This document shows, in pieces, positions 39,301 through 49,030 of a stretch of 64,000 bases of DNA. The notes beneath the pieces are model-generated. The model was not told the DNA's origin. It worked only from the letters and a program-made list of their open reading frames with translations, and searched no databases. Origin of the DNA: Eumeta japonica (taxonomy: Eukaryota; Arthropoda; Insecta; Lepidoptera; Psychidae); NCBI GenBank assembly GCA_005406025.1, contig BGZK01001577.1:1-64000 (forward strand). The letters are read 5' to 3'. The translations under genes were made by a program, and so were the position numbers. Numbering within the stretch: position 1 is the first letter of the stretch; every line of letters starts with the position of its first letter.

Positions 39301-42300
39301 TTGTTAATGAAAACGCTTACGCTATAGATATACTTCAACATGGCGACGCTTCGGTCGATGAAGTGCTCCGACAGTCGACTAACCGAATGCTGGCGGAGAG
39401 ACCCGAAGAGTTCCGCAGTGACGCGTCGCTAACTAACAGTCGGTCTCATTTCCAGCCGCCGCAAAAATATTTCACATCAAAGTATAAAACTAGTTCCTTC
39501 AACAACGTGCACACCTTTTATAATAACACGGACAATAGTTATACAAAAACACAAGGTTAAAATACCTTAAGAAGTGTAGCGTGCAGTAAGATTTCAGACA
39601 GGGTAAGCACGGCTAAAAGAACTAACCAGTTTTACCATTATTTCGGTTGGTGGCCCACCGACGCGACTGAGACTACCTACCCTACTCGACTTTCAGTGTA
39701 CGACAGATTCTTCTGGTCAATTCATACAATACGAAGAAAAGTTTTCACAAGCATATAGGCTAACAAACTTTGTCTTTCAAATTTTTGTAGCAACTACGAC
39801 AACCCTTCAAAACATTATCTATAATCTCGCAAAATACGCGCTTGTAATTCTCTTGAACATTATAAACTCCTATCTGCCCCATTGGCACAGTTGGTAGTGA
39901 CCCTATTTGCTGCACTGGGGTGGCGTGGGTTCGATTTCCACGCCAGACAAATATTTATTTATTTGATTAAAAATTTATGTTTTTGTTGAGTCCTCGCTGT
40001 TTCCATGTATTATGTGTACATATTTACAAAAAAAAGGAAATATGTATTGTGTCAACTATCTGATACCCACAATACAAATTTCATTGCTTAGTTTGGGATT
40101 ATATATTGCTGTGTATGTGTCGAAAGATATTATTGTTATTATTAATACCGCTTTTTCTTTTGGGTTGGTTGCAATTGAATTACAAAACAATTGTAATTGA
40201 TGTCAAATTTAGTTTTGTACAGTTTCACGAAAGTTTCAAATCCTTTAATATTCAGAATACAGTAAACAATCACTAGTCTTTTTCTATAATATTTCACATG
40301 AAAGATCTTTCTCAGAAAATATTGCTAAAAGAATATTAATAAAAAAATAAATAAATTCAAATTTCCTTCCCTTCGTAATCAATTTAATCATTTCCTCAAA
40401 GATAAAGTCGAAAAAGCGGCAGATTTTAATTTACCTATTTGAAAACACTTGGCTAGTACTGGTATATTTTTATTTTTTTTTAAAGTAAATTTACTAAATA
40501 CTTAAAGAGCCTCAATCACTTACCCTAAGAAAAATAACTATAACAAAATGGTGAGAGAATTCTTTGTAATTACATTACAATACAACGGAACGAAACGCAA
40601 AGAAAAAAAACACTGCATCCAAAATCTTAATTACGCGTACAACTCTTCACGCACACAGATACACTTTTCTGTGTACACGTTGACAACTTGACAGTTTTTA
40701 TTTGATGGCTGGTAATAATGATTGACTAGTTGTGCTTTCACCCGTTAGTGGCGCTAGCACAGCCGTGTCCATCACATGCGATAAATCGTGTAAATTGTCG
40801 CGTTTACCAACCGTTGCCAAGCGTTGTAAAACCAGTAATAGATGGCATGATAAAAAAAAAGATAATTTTATGGCATGACTATTTTGCATGCTATACTTAT
40901 TTATCATTTAGGGGCATGTACGTAAGGACTACAAGGTATGCCTAGCTTATTTGCTTGTCAATACACTTCAATGACTTCAATACACACAAAGACTTCAATA
41001 AGTCACGCCTATGTTTATGAATAATACCATTTTGTTATTACTTTAACTCATAATATTTAGTCACTTTTTTTGGAAATAGTTTACGAGAGAACCATCGTAA
41101 AAATATAATATATGCGCGCATCACAGTAATGTCACACTTTCATAATATTCGTTCGGTTCAAGTGTTACGAGTACGTGCTCCACCCTCGGACCACGGGCTG
41201 GACGGCGCTGTGCTCGAGGTCAAAGGAGATCGGCTTGAAAGCCGTTTACGACGTAACCCTGGCCTACGACCACCCACCGCAGACCGAAGCTGACATGTTA
41301 CTGGGCCGCCTGCCGAGACATGTCCATTTTTTCGTCAAGAGGTACAGTACTATAACAATTAGAGTATACTGAAGTAAAGTATGTAAATACTCCATGATAT
41401 ATAAATAAAATAAACGTTTGTTATCAAAACAAAATAGTTTTCAGTTTTTATTCCTGTGAAAAGAAGTAACCTTTTTTCTTATCTAAATATATATTAAAAT
41501 AAATTGATACCGTCAAAAGAGTAGGCCTTCAACCGTTAATTTTATTACTATTAACAGTACTAATAAATCTAGATACTGATATGATAAATTATTGTAGTAG
41601 TAAGAAGCATATCTTAAATTATTAATCGTTCCCAAATTTTTTAAACAAAAACCGTTATATTTTTTTTTGAAAATTTTTGTACCATAGCCTGATAAATCTT
41701 AACATGTCGAATAGATTTGTCAGCCGACTCAAGAAATCTGCCCGCAATGAACAATGCATTGATTTGAGAGTACGACAGTAAGCAACAAACACAAAGCATG
41801 ATTCTTATATTGTGATTGTTAACTCATATACCTTGAATATTTATTAATTTTAGTGTGACAATGACCTGTGCTATAATTATAATACAGAACTGTGGTGTCA
41901 TAAGACATCGATTTCCAAAAAAAAAATATCCTCGTAAATGAGTCAAAAAAAGTTCTTTTTTTAGGTTAGTTCTATAGAATTGCCAACATTTCCAACGTAA
42001 AAATAGCAAATTCTTGGAAATTTTGGGAAAGATCAATTCATCTTTTGAACTACAGGATATTCATTCGTAGCCGTTTTTACCACTCGCTAGCTCTGAGAGC
42101 AAGCCGTAGAAATAAATAACTCTATTATGTTGGTGAATTTGTGTCCAATTCATTTTACCTAATAGAAATAAACTGATTTCACAAGGCATTTGGATGAATG
42201 TAATTGGGAACAGAAATAGTCATTTAGGTTAATTTATTAGATCCTTTTTTACGGCACGAACGCGTCCTTAACAGATATTAAATGAGTCCAGGATTGCATC

Positions 42301-42932
42301 GTATATCACCTATGGGGTAGTATTTGCTAAAAGTTGTATTTCAAAAATAATATACATCTTACTTACACTTTTATGCTGACAATAACAGTAGAAAAAAATA
42401 AGTATTTCCATAATTGTATTCGGAACATTATTCAAGGCTTTCATCAATGACAATACTTCCACAGGTACACCGCGGAAGCACTTCCAGAAGATGACATTTC
42501 TCTTAAGAATTGGTTGAACGATCGTTGGAGAGAAAAAGAAAACAATCTCAAAAGATTTTACACAGAAGGTGAGCTTTTAATAAGAATCAAGAAAATATAA
42601 AATATATGACCTTTAATAACACATTAAATTGCCACAATAACTGTAAGGCATTTTTTTTTTCGTTTCAGGACACTTTATTGACACTTCTACGAATGAGGTA
42701 TCTCAAGAAAGAAAGCCACGATCTTTGCGAAGAGCCAAAATAGGTTTTTTTGTTTTGGACATTTATTGATTTTATATTCGTTTATGTGATTATAAATATT
42801 CAGTGCTTCTTATTTTGGGTGACATATCATAGTTTACTGTTTACATTTATAACATGGTATTTTGATGGATTTCAAAAAATTCAGTATATACTGTTGAAAA
42901 AAGTTGCAGCAGACCAAGTTTTGAAAATGTGA
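33270..42932 (+). CDS. LCLAT1: Lysocardiolipin acyltransferase 1-type gene, 7 exons, with a C-terminal frameshift
   Basis: Exons 33270-33348, 33435-33541, 33642-33921, 35870-36066, 41163-41341, 42465-42568 and 42669 onward keep one frame across six GT/AG introns. The product is a PlsC-family acyltransferase that re-acylates lysocardiolipin or other lysophospholipids in ER/mitochondria-associated membranes. Seen: an N-terminal hydrophobic segment (exons 1-2), the catalytic NHX4D motif as NHRTRVDW (H92, D97), GWIMQ at 156-160, FPEGTD at 197-202, and YEYVLHPRTTGW at the start of exon 5, which is characteristic of the LCLAT1 branch. As written, the frame stops at 42767-42769 (348 aa). One T fewer in the T7 run at 42745-42751 would open it to the TGA ending at 42932 (402 aa), the usual family length, restoring two C-terminal hydrophobic stretches. 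I therefore read a homopolymer error or a recent frameshift. Alternative: a neighbouring AGPAT class, but the motifs favour LCLAT1. Confidence 0.88.
33435..33541 (+). CDS. LCLAT1: LCLAT1 exon 2
   Basis: Acceptor GAAACAG, donor GTAAGC. Codes for residues 27-62, including FYILYCPVLYLIF, which completes the N-terminal membrane region, and a stretch ending LWELYPV that leads into the acyltransferase domain. Phase 0 at its end. Confidence 0.8.
33642..33921 (+). CDS. LCLAT1: LCLAT1 exon 3 (catalytic NHX4D motif)
   Basis: Acceptor AATATTTCAG, donor GTGAGA. Codes for residues 63-156. Contains NHRTRVDW (residues 91-98), the acyltransferase catalytic motif, and a conserved Lys-rich stretch ending VPALG. 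AT-richer than exons 4-5. Confidence 0.92.
34420..34668. mobile_element. hAT-type MITE (249 bp)
   Basis: Ends CAGGGTTCCCCAAACT and AGTTTGGGAAACCCTG are inverted repeats matching at 15 of 16 positions. Flanking 8-mers ATCTATAG and ATCTTTAT agree at 6 of 8, as expected for an old hAT 8-bp target duplication. No transposase. Contains a GC-rich internal palindrome (GCGTCGCGAC-type, 34620-34652). In LCLAT1 intron 3. Confidence 0.85.
35210..35273 (+). promoter_or_regulatory. Possible promoter and non-coding first exon inside LCLAT1 intron 3
   Basis: CACAACAATATATACGTG supplies a TATA-like run (about 35209-35215). About 60 bp later CAG/GTAAGTG (35271-35280) is a near-perfect splice donor, preceded by no long open frame. 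Could drive a shorter LCLAT1 transcript starting before exon 4, or be part of an old LTR. Weak evidence. Confidence 0.25.
35870..36066 (+). CDS. LCLAT1: LCLAT1 exon 4 (FPEGTD motif)
   Basis: Acceptor CCCTAATTTCAG, donor GTAACC. Codes for residues 156-221: GWIMQ, YVKRDW, and the substrate-binding FPEGTD box followed by a basic stretch. GC-rich. Both other forward frames also stay open here and are shadows. Confidence 0.93.
37905..38045 (+). repeat. Dispersed repeat, copy A (pair with 51280)
   Basis: AACAAAGTGTAATACTTTAT followed by CAACCAGAATGTTAAT matches 51309-51345. In LCLAT1 intron 4. Confidence 0.5.
38730..39560 (+). pseudogene. Broken coding fragment of an unidentified gene
   Basis: Two plus-strand blocks look coding rather than random. 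Block 1 (about 38730-39040), in one frame, reads AFLCLLDTHYKNLANPHKAV and later TVLAGLLADVNHLNYASLKE, but carries in-frame TGA, TAG and TAA. Block 2 (about 39302-39560) is open for about 85 codons with AYAIDILQHGDASVDEVLRQ, MLAERPEEFRSDASLTN and HTFYNNTDNSYTKTQG before TAA at 39558-39560. Both lie in LCLAT1 intron 4 but do not fit its splicing or family. I do not recognise the protein. It is probably a pseudogene or duplicated gene piece; alternatively block 2 is a real exon of a nested gene. Confidence 0.5.
39876..40155 (+). repeat. tRNA-derived SINE
   Basis: The head contains an RNA polymerase III box A-like TGGCACAGTTGG (39883-39894) and box B-like GGTTCGATTTCC (39928-39939), 33 bp apart. 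A body with TTGCTTAGTTTGGGATTA and an AT-rich tail follow, the layout of lepidopteran tRNA-type SINEs. In LCLAT1 intron 4. No clear target duplication. Confidence 0.72.
41163..41341 (+). CDS. LCLAT1: LCLAT1 exon 5 (HPRTTGW motif)
   Basis: Codes for residues 222-281: CYEYVLHPRTTGW, then VYDVTLAYDHPP and LGRLPRHVHFFVKR, all typical of the LCLAT1/AGPAT3-5 group. The acceptor GGTTCAAG is poor in pyrimidines, but phase and homology fix it. Donor GTACAG; ends in a split Arg codon. Confidence 0.9.
42465..42568 (+). CDS. LCLAT1: LCLAT1 exon 6
   Basis: Acceptor ACTTCCACAG, donor GTGAGC. Codes for residues 281-316, a charged helix region (LKNWLNDRWREKE, then LKRFYTEG) that follows the acyltransferase fold in this family. 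Confidence 0.9.
42669..42932 (+). CDS. LCLAT1: LCLAT1 exon 7, frameshifted in a T7 run
   Basis: Acceptor TTTCGTTTCAG. The phase-correct frame runs HFIDTSTNEVSQERKPRSLR, then AKIGFFVLDIY and stops at 42767-42769. The next frame, entered by dropping one T of 42745-42751, runs through two hydrophobic segments to TGA at 42930-42932, matching the expected membrane C-terminus. Confidence 0.8.
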
Positions 42933-43068
42933 AGTTCGTGTATTGTTGTTCTAATGTAGCAAAGTTGTAGCTACCTATAGTTTACCTGTGAATTCTCGTT
43001 TTTTGCCAAAATATGTAATCGTAAGAGATACGTAATCGCAGTATGTAATAATCTTAAGAGGCCACATA

Positions 43069-43074
43069 AATAAA
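43069..43074 (+). other. Polyadenylation signal of LCLAT1
   Basis: AATAAA about 140 bp after the last possible stop of LCLAT1. It lies only about 120 bp from the stop of the convergent transporter gene 2. Confidence 0.55.
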
Positions 43075-43194
43075 ATTAACACATTAAAAAATAATAATAA
43101 TAAATTAAATACTCATAATGTATTTAGTACTGTATAAAACTATTTCCTTACATTGATATCCTTATTTATATCCTTAACTTGTCTAGGAATATTA

Positions 43195-43876
43195 TTATCC
43201 AATCTTTTCCACCTGTTTTATGGTATTAAACAATACTATATTTCTTGTTTCGGGTAGGAAGTAACAACAGAAGGCTGCTAAAAAGCCAGATAATGAGAAT
43301 ATTAAAGTCGATATCCAATGTACACCGATGTTTACGACAAAGGGTGCAAGCAGCCCCCCAAAACGTGCAAACATCGATACAAAACCCATACCGGAGTTTC
43401 TAACGATAGTTGGAAATATTTCTGACGAGTACAGATAAATTGTTACAAAAGACGTGAAAGTGCCCATTTGTCCGATTATTGCAAACACCAATATAGTTAT
43501 GTGATCAGAGGCGGTTAAATTGACGAAAGTCATGACTAGTAATGATATCGATGCTATTAGAAAGCATGTTATGACGGTTATTTTTCTTCTTAAAAATATT
43601 ATGCCCATCAAACAGAGTAGGACTCCCGGAACGAGAAAAGAGGCCGAAATCAACACATTTAAGTAAATGTTACCGTCAATGCGACCTATGTATTGATTAG
43701 TGCCAAAATGCGTATGAGCACACAACATCCACACTAACGCCATGACTAGAGTATAGATTCTTAATTTCGGTGTTTTGAAGAGATCGATATAGGAACCACG
43801 TTGTTCTCTCTCGTTCAAAGCTTCCGTTTCGATTTCGTTTACGATGTCCTCCATGTTGTCGACAGGTTTCTTGTTT
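43195..43876 (-). CDS. Transporter gene 2, exon 3 (residues 253-479 and stop)
   Basis: Acceptor CCATTTTCAG after a short 83-bp intron (gene 1 has 3.4 kb at the same place). Encodes the DLFKTPKLR loop and helices 7-12. The tail is shorter than in gene 1. Confidence 0.92.
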
Positions 43877-46010
43877 CTGAAAATGGTTTAATGACTGTAT
43901 TACATATATGTTGTTATTTATAAACTAGTGAATACTATTTAGAGTATATAAATATTAACTTCTTCGCAATTTTGGTGAGTAAAGCGATTGCTTCCTTTTT
44001 CTTGCCCACCGTCACCAACCATCTTGGCGATTCGGGTATTAACCAGTAATAAGCTATAACGAACACCCATGGCAAAGAAACCACTAATTGCAATTGTCTC
44101 CAATCTTTAACAAGGTACGCCACGCCCGGTAACATCATGTACCCAGTGACGTATATCATTTCTATCATTGCTACGATATAGGGTCTAAAAGACTTTCCAC
44201 ACAGTTCAATGAGGTATACGTAGCAACAGAGCATAGTGCCTCCTATTGCGACTCCGATCAAGAATCGACAGATTATGAACATCCAGAGTTCCGGGACTAC
44301 CGCTGAAAGAGCCACTGCGGCTACTTCAACGGAAAGCGCCAGTAATACTGCCGGTTTGCGGCCAAATCTGCAAATAAAAAAATATTTTAAGCCTTATTAG
44401 TTGCGGATGATTATATTCATTATAAACATAAGTAAATATTACGTAATTAAAACTGAGAATGGAATTATGAGTCAATATAAATAGTTAACATTAACTAAAA
44501 TTTAGTAAATTGTTCTAAAACATTGACTGTTTTTTTAGAGCGTATACTGTTTTTTATACAAAATTAGACCCTATTATAAATAACCTTCAGGGCATTCAAA
44601 ATATAATATAGGTGTATAACAATTTTCTGTCATCAAATTTCGTATTGAATCATCTATGTTAAGCCTTAATACTTAATTATATTTAATAGAGGCAAAAACA
44701 CAGTAGGATGTAATCGCCAAGGAAGATAAGTCTTGATTTATAATTCATTAACATTATCCAAAAGTGTTATCTAAATTGTGTAAGAACATTAGGATCTTGG
44801 TTAAATAGTTCCACTTTGAAAATGAAAACTGGTAGACAGCACGATAAAAAATATTTTATCCAGACAAAATATGATCGCAATTAAAAACCCGTCTGTCAAA
44901 ATTTATTACACTAATATTTGAATCGGTCATTTGAGAAACCCATAAGTGAAGTTTTTACCTTTGGCAACTTTTTATTTTTTCAATTCGGTTCCTTTTCTTC
45001 GAAACGAAAGTGATTCCGTCGAGAAACCACATAAGTCTTACGTTCGTTTAAATACAATACGACCTTGTTGTATTTCGTGCAAATACAACAAGGTCTACAC
45101 ACTATATTTATCATATAATTTGATTTGGAACTGCGAGTTTTAAGATTTTTTTAATATATAAGTTTTTTTTTTAATAAAATCATGAAAATGTAATATCTAT
45201 TAGATTAATAATTATTAGAACGACATTTACTGAAGTATAAAATAAGCAAAAAGCCCTTCTGATTGTTTTGATATATTCAAACCTAAAATGCTAACTTAAC
45301 TTGATTAGAAAGCGATTACTTTCTCCCTTAGCGACGAAAACGGTTGTCTTCAGTCCGCCAACAGTTACATTAGTCTGAAGTTGTCTAGTTTCGATTGGCT
45401 TAACAGGCACCGGAACTAGCATTTTTAATGCGACTTATGCATATTTTTTTGTCCATGAGTTCCATTGACCATGTAAACAGCTTTTGATTTATATTATATT
45501 CTTCTATAATGGAATGATAGAAATGAAAAAGAATACAGCCAAAAAAGTTTATACGTTTCCCCAATTAAAAGTTAAATGCACTAGCAAATACCACATACAA
45601 ATACCACATTATATAGATATAATTAATTTTATTTATCCAAATATCTAAGTAGTTTTTTACCTGTCCGATATGTAGCCATAAACGATGCTTCCCGCGAGGA
45701 TACCCACTTGCAGTATAGACTGAGCTAAGCTGGCTAACCACGTCCGGTCACATATTAAATTCCACGTACTGGTAACTGTGCTCTCAAATATACTTTGATC
45801 ATAGACAGGATTTTCACAGGGACACTGATGCGTTACGTTCATCTGAGGATTGTCTGCGCACACGTAATCGACGTCCGGTAGTATGAAAACCACGTTCGTC
45901 AATTGGAACTCTGTTGGATATCGTCCGAGCGAAAGCAGCAGCAATATCCAAGCCTGGTACGGGCCGAAGCGTCCGATGGCCTTCTCTATTGGATCCACTT
46001 CCATCGTCAT
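43195..46010 (-). CDS. SLC22-type organic cation/carnitine transporter-like protein, gene 2 (3 exons)
   Basis: Minus-strand exons 46010-45661, 44367-43960 and 43876-43195 join in frame (350+408+682=1440 nt; 479 aa plus stop). It is an MFS carrier of the same family as gene 1, with 12 predicted helices in the plasma membrane and unknown substrate. Seen: helix 1 at about 21-44, an extracellular loop with Cys residues and an NVT glycosylation site at 58-60, DRFGRK at 116-121, PESPRWLV at 228-235 (the canonical form of the motif), SSEIFPTIVRN, and PETRN where gene 1 has PETKG. The start ATG at 46010 is followed by MTMEVDPIEKAIGRFGPYQ, matching the IGSFGRYH region of gene 1. Exon 2 is the same 408 bp as in gene 1 and both introns sit at the same phase-2 positions. 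Convergent with LCLAT1. Confidence 0.93.
43960..44367 (-). CDS. Transporter gene 2, exon 2 (residues 117-253)
   Basis: Acceptor TTTATTTGCAG. Helices 3-6 and PESPRWLV. The donor is GTTAAT, a weaker form, placed by phase and by the identical length of the paralogous exon. Confidence 0.9.
44368..45660 (-). other. Intron 1 of transporter gene 2
   Basis: 1.3-kb AT-rich intron. Contains a perfect 15-bp-arm hairpin at 45061-45095. Nothing else recognised. Confidence 0.8.
45061..45095. repeat. Hairpin, 15-bp perfect arms, 5-nt loop
   Basis: Arm GACCTTGTTGTATTT, loop CGTGC, perfect complement. In intron 1 of transporter gene 2. Confidence 0.93.
45661..46010 (-). CDS. Transporter gene 2, exon 1 (residues 1-117)
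   Basis: N-terminus, helix 1, the extracellular loop with CPCENPVYD (compare CPCPDPIYD in gene 1) and helix 2. Donor GTAAAA on the minus strand at 45660. Ends with AG of the split Arg codon. Confidence 0.92.
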
Positions 46011-46196
46011 CTGTAAACAGTTGATGTGTTCGTTAAAACGTTGAGCCGGAATCGTCCAAAATCCTTTATATTGATCTTTAAATTTTTATTGTATGAACCG
46101 AACTACATAAATACCGATGTCGCGATTAGCATATAATTACAGTATTAATTAAAAAATATAGATTTTAATAATACGAATATTGTTTGAATGAATATT

Positions 46197-46272
46197 ATTG
46201 GAGAAGGTTTGATTATATTTAATCAAACCTTCTCCAATAAAATAAAACCATGTTATTACATGGTTTTATTTT
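46197..46272. repeat. Two adjacent perfect hairpins, both with loop TATT
   Basis: Hairpin 1: arms 46197-46215 and 46220-46238 (19 bp, ATTGGAGAAGGTTTGATTA). Hairpin 2: arms 46239-46253 and 46258-46272 (15 bp, AAAATAAAACCATGT). Both loops are TATT and no base separates the two. About 190 bp upstream of the start codon of transporter gene 2. Confidence 0.95.
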
Positions 46273-48000
46273 GCAGCATAATGTTCATAGAGAACCTCGG
46301 TTCAAGCTAGCTCTTTTCAATAAGAGTTGCATAGCACTAAAGTTAGCTGCATAAAGTAGTAGTAAAAGAAACGGTATGATAAATTTGTGTAATTCAATGT
46401 TAAATCATTCTGAACAACAAAACTTACAAAAAATTCGTGTTAATAAAAATAGTGCAAAAAAGAACAGAATTGGGAATCTTCTCCTTTTTTCAAGTTGGTT
46501 AAAAATGTGAAAAAGTAAACAAAATTTAAGACGTTCAAACCGGTGGATTCCTCGACCATTAGTTTCAGTTCTCGGATTATTGAAAACAATACCATATGTC
46601 ATTGAAAAACAAGGTCATTACTATATGTGAGTTAAAAAAAAGATAAATCAATAGATCCATCTAAACATATTATACAACGCACAGAACAAAAAAAAAACAT
46701 GTATTTTTGCAATAATTTAATATACTTATTCATTTTGTTTGGGGAGGAAGAGGATTGGGAAGAGCAATTAGGATTGAAATTGAAAAAGCGAAAGATAAAG
46801 GGATAAGCTAGTATATAACTATACCAAAGGCTCAATAGTAAAGGTATTTTTTACCATGGACTAATTTGTCAAGTTTGCTTCGGTAGATTCTTGCGTAATC
46901 ATAACCAGGATATTTTTTTTCTTCACCTCCTGCCACATTTGTCGCAATAGGTCTTACTTGTCTTTTCCCTTTCGCATTCGTTCATTTAACCTTGCACGCG
47001 CAGTAAACTAAAGTCAGGGTTTTATCATTATTTTTCTTTCATAATCATTTATGTATTTTTAATTATCTATTGTATATGATTCCCTTTATGTGATTTAATT
47101 TTATCCATGTTTACTTATTTCATTTTCCTGTTTTTAATATTTTTTTAATTTCCGTCTTATGCTTTGAGTTCTTATAGTGTAAGTTATATACAGATTTTTC
47201 TTTGTTTTATACATTATTTTGTACATTGACTTAAGCTTTACTTTATCTAATTACTTAATTTTATTAATTATTTTATTTCTGTTATTCATTTTTTAAATAC
47301 AGTATAATTTAATTGCAACTATTTGAATGTCTCATGTGGAACATTAGAAATGGTAGTATTAACATTAAAAATAGGAACAATGTTGTCCCTATTGTTTATG
47401 GTCTAAAATTTACATTTTATAGGTAATACTCATAACGCTATTTACATTTACTGATAGCTATTGAGCCGGCAGGCATTGTTGTGCCTTTCTTGTCAGTGGC
47501 TTACCCATCTAAATACCTAAAACGAGCAATTCTTATATTTCCCATGAAATTAAGTATGCAGAGGGTTTCGGAGGCGATACATCGATCTAGTTATATTTAA
47601 TTTTTAGTAAACCTTGTTTCCTAGTAAACCCTATTCGTGTTTTCAGGCTATGAATTAGAATTATAATACGAAAGTAAATTTAGGCACTAGTTCGATTCCA
47701 CATGATTAGTTTTTTTAAGTTTTCGGTTCATTTTTCAAGTTTCTTTTTTTATGAGAAAACATCAAGTTGCTAATTTTGTCAGGAAAAGTTTATTTTTTTT
47801 TTGTGAAAAAAATCTGTTATAGTGTTGTTGTGTCGGTAAAGTAATTAGTTGCTTTAGCATTATTAACATTACAAACAAAATATAACATTAAAGCTACTTG
47901 ACAATAGATGGCATTGTTACGCAACAATAAGCCAAACTGTGATGATAAAAATATTACTACGTCGGTAAGATCGAAAAATATTATTCATATTTCATCAGTA
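46273..48000. other. Gene-free sequence upstream of transporter gene 2
   Basis: AT-rich; contains the dispersed repeat end at 47500-47620. No promoter element could be assigned with confidence. Confidence 0.6.
47500..47620 (+). repeat. Dispersed lepidopteran repeat end
   Basis: AAACGAGCAATTCTT, CATGAAATTAAGTATGCAGA and GGGTTTCGGAGGCGATACAT in order, a pattern I recall as recurrent beside AT microsatellites in moth and butterfly genomes. Family name unknown to me. Confidence 0.45.
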
Positions 48001-48008
48001 TGTAATTC

Positions 48009-48009
<1 letters not shown>

Positions 48010-48045
<36 letters not shown>
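48010..48045. repeat. AT microsatellite, about 35 bp
   Basis: Uninterrupted TA dinucleotide run directly upstream of the 48.1-kb repeat pair. Confidence 0.95.
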
Positions 48046-48046
<1 letters not shown>

Positions 48047-48129
48047 CAAAAAAACACGATTTACCAAAACAAAAAAACGAGCGAAGCTCGCTCGTACGGG
48101 TTAATGTCTACAACTCCGTCATCATAGAT

Positions 48130-48660
48130 GTAAAATTAATTCCTTCATCTTTTGTGTCGATCGATATCGATCTCATTCCCGATCTCGCTTTTGATTCCCA
48201 TCCCTTTTTATTATCATCCAGATCCCACACTAATTTCGGCCCCAGTACTGTTGTCAATTTCGAGACCGGTACCGTTTTTGATTCTTATTTTAGTCCCGTT
48301 CCTGATATCGCTTTCTGTCCTACTTTTCATTTCGATTATTATATATTATATTGATCACAGTTTCGATTTAACAAAAGTGGGAGCAACTACTAATATCAAA
48401 GCAAAATATAAGCTATATTACTCGCGGATAATGTAGCTTTCTATAAGTTAAAAATTAATAAAATCGTCTTGGGAATATAAATACATGGACAAAGCTGAGG
48501 ATAAGTGTTATTATTAATTGGAAATTTAAAATTAAAAACAGGCTAATTTACTCAGAAATATTGTAGTTATCTACTAATGAAAGAATTTTTGAAATCGGTT
48601 CAGCAGTTCTGTTTAGTAGTACAAATACGCGGATGGAACCGGGAAAAAATACTAGTTTTT
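48130..48660 (+). repeat. Dispersed repeat with degenerate GATCTCG/TTCC core, copy 1 of a tandem pair
   Basis: Core of degenerate CCGATCTCG and TTTTGATTCC units, then TATTACTCGCGGATAATGTA and GGGAATATAAATACATGGAC, ending with TTTGAAATCGGTTCAGCAGT, a 3' end seen in many lepidopteran retroelement fragments. Open frames across 47908-48436 are by-products. Confidence 0.65.
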
Positions 48661-48699
48661 TTTTCAGTCGAGGCACATATAGAATAATCATTTTCATAT

Positions 48700-49030
48700 A
48701 TTTGAATTCCTTCATAAATTGTATCGATTGATGTAAATTTTAATCTCGATCTCGCTTTTGATTCCGATCCAGGTCAATTTTTGATTCTCATCCCGGTCCA
48801 GTTTTCAATTCTGCTACCGATCCTGATTTTAATTCTGATTCCACTACCAGCCACAATTCTGATTTGTACGAAGTCAGGATCAAACGCTAGTATCAAAATA
48901 AGATATATTACTCGGGAATAGAGTAACTTTTTATGGGTTATCGTTTTAGGAATATAAATATATGGATGAAGCCGAAGGTTAATGCCAATTTATTCAAGAA
49001 TATTTTTTTTAAATTCTTCAGGATTATAAC
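48700..49030 (+). repeat. Same repeat, copy 2 of the tandem pair
   Basis: Repeats the order of copy 1: ATCTCGATCTCGCTTTTGAT, then TATTACTCGGGAATAGAGTA, AGGAATATAAATATATGGAT and GAAGCCGAAGGTTAATGCC. Confidence 0.65.

Larger units (their letters stand above)
36067..41162 (+). other. LCLAT1 intron 4
   Basis: 5.1-kb intron. Holds a dispersed repeat copy (about 37905-38045), a broken coding fragment of unknown origin (about 38730-39560) and a tRNA-like SINE (about 39876-40155). 40650-41000 is low in recognisable content. Confidence 0.75.
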
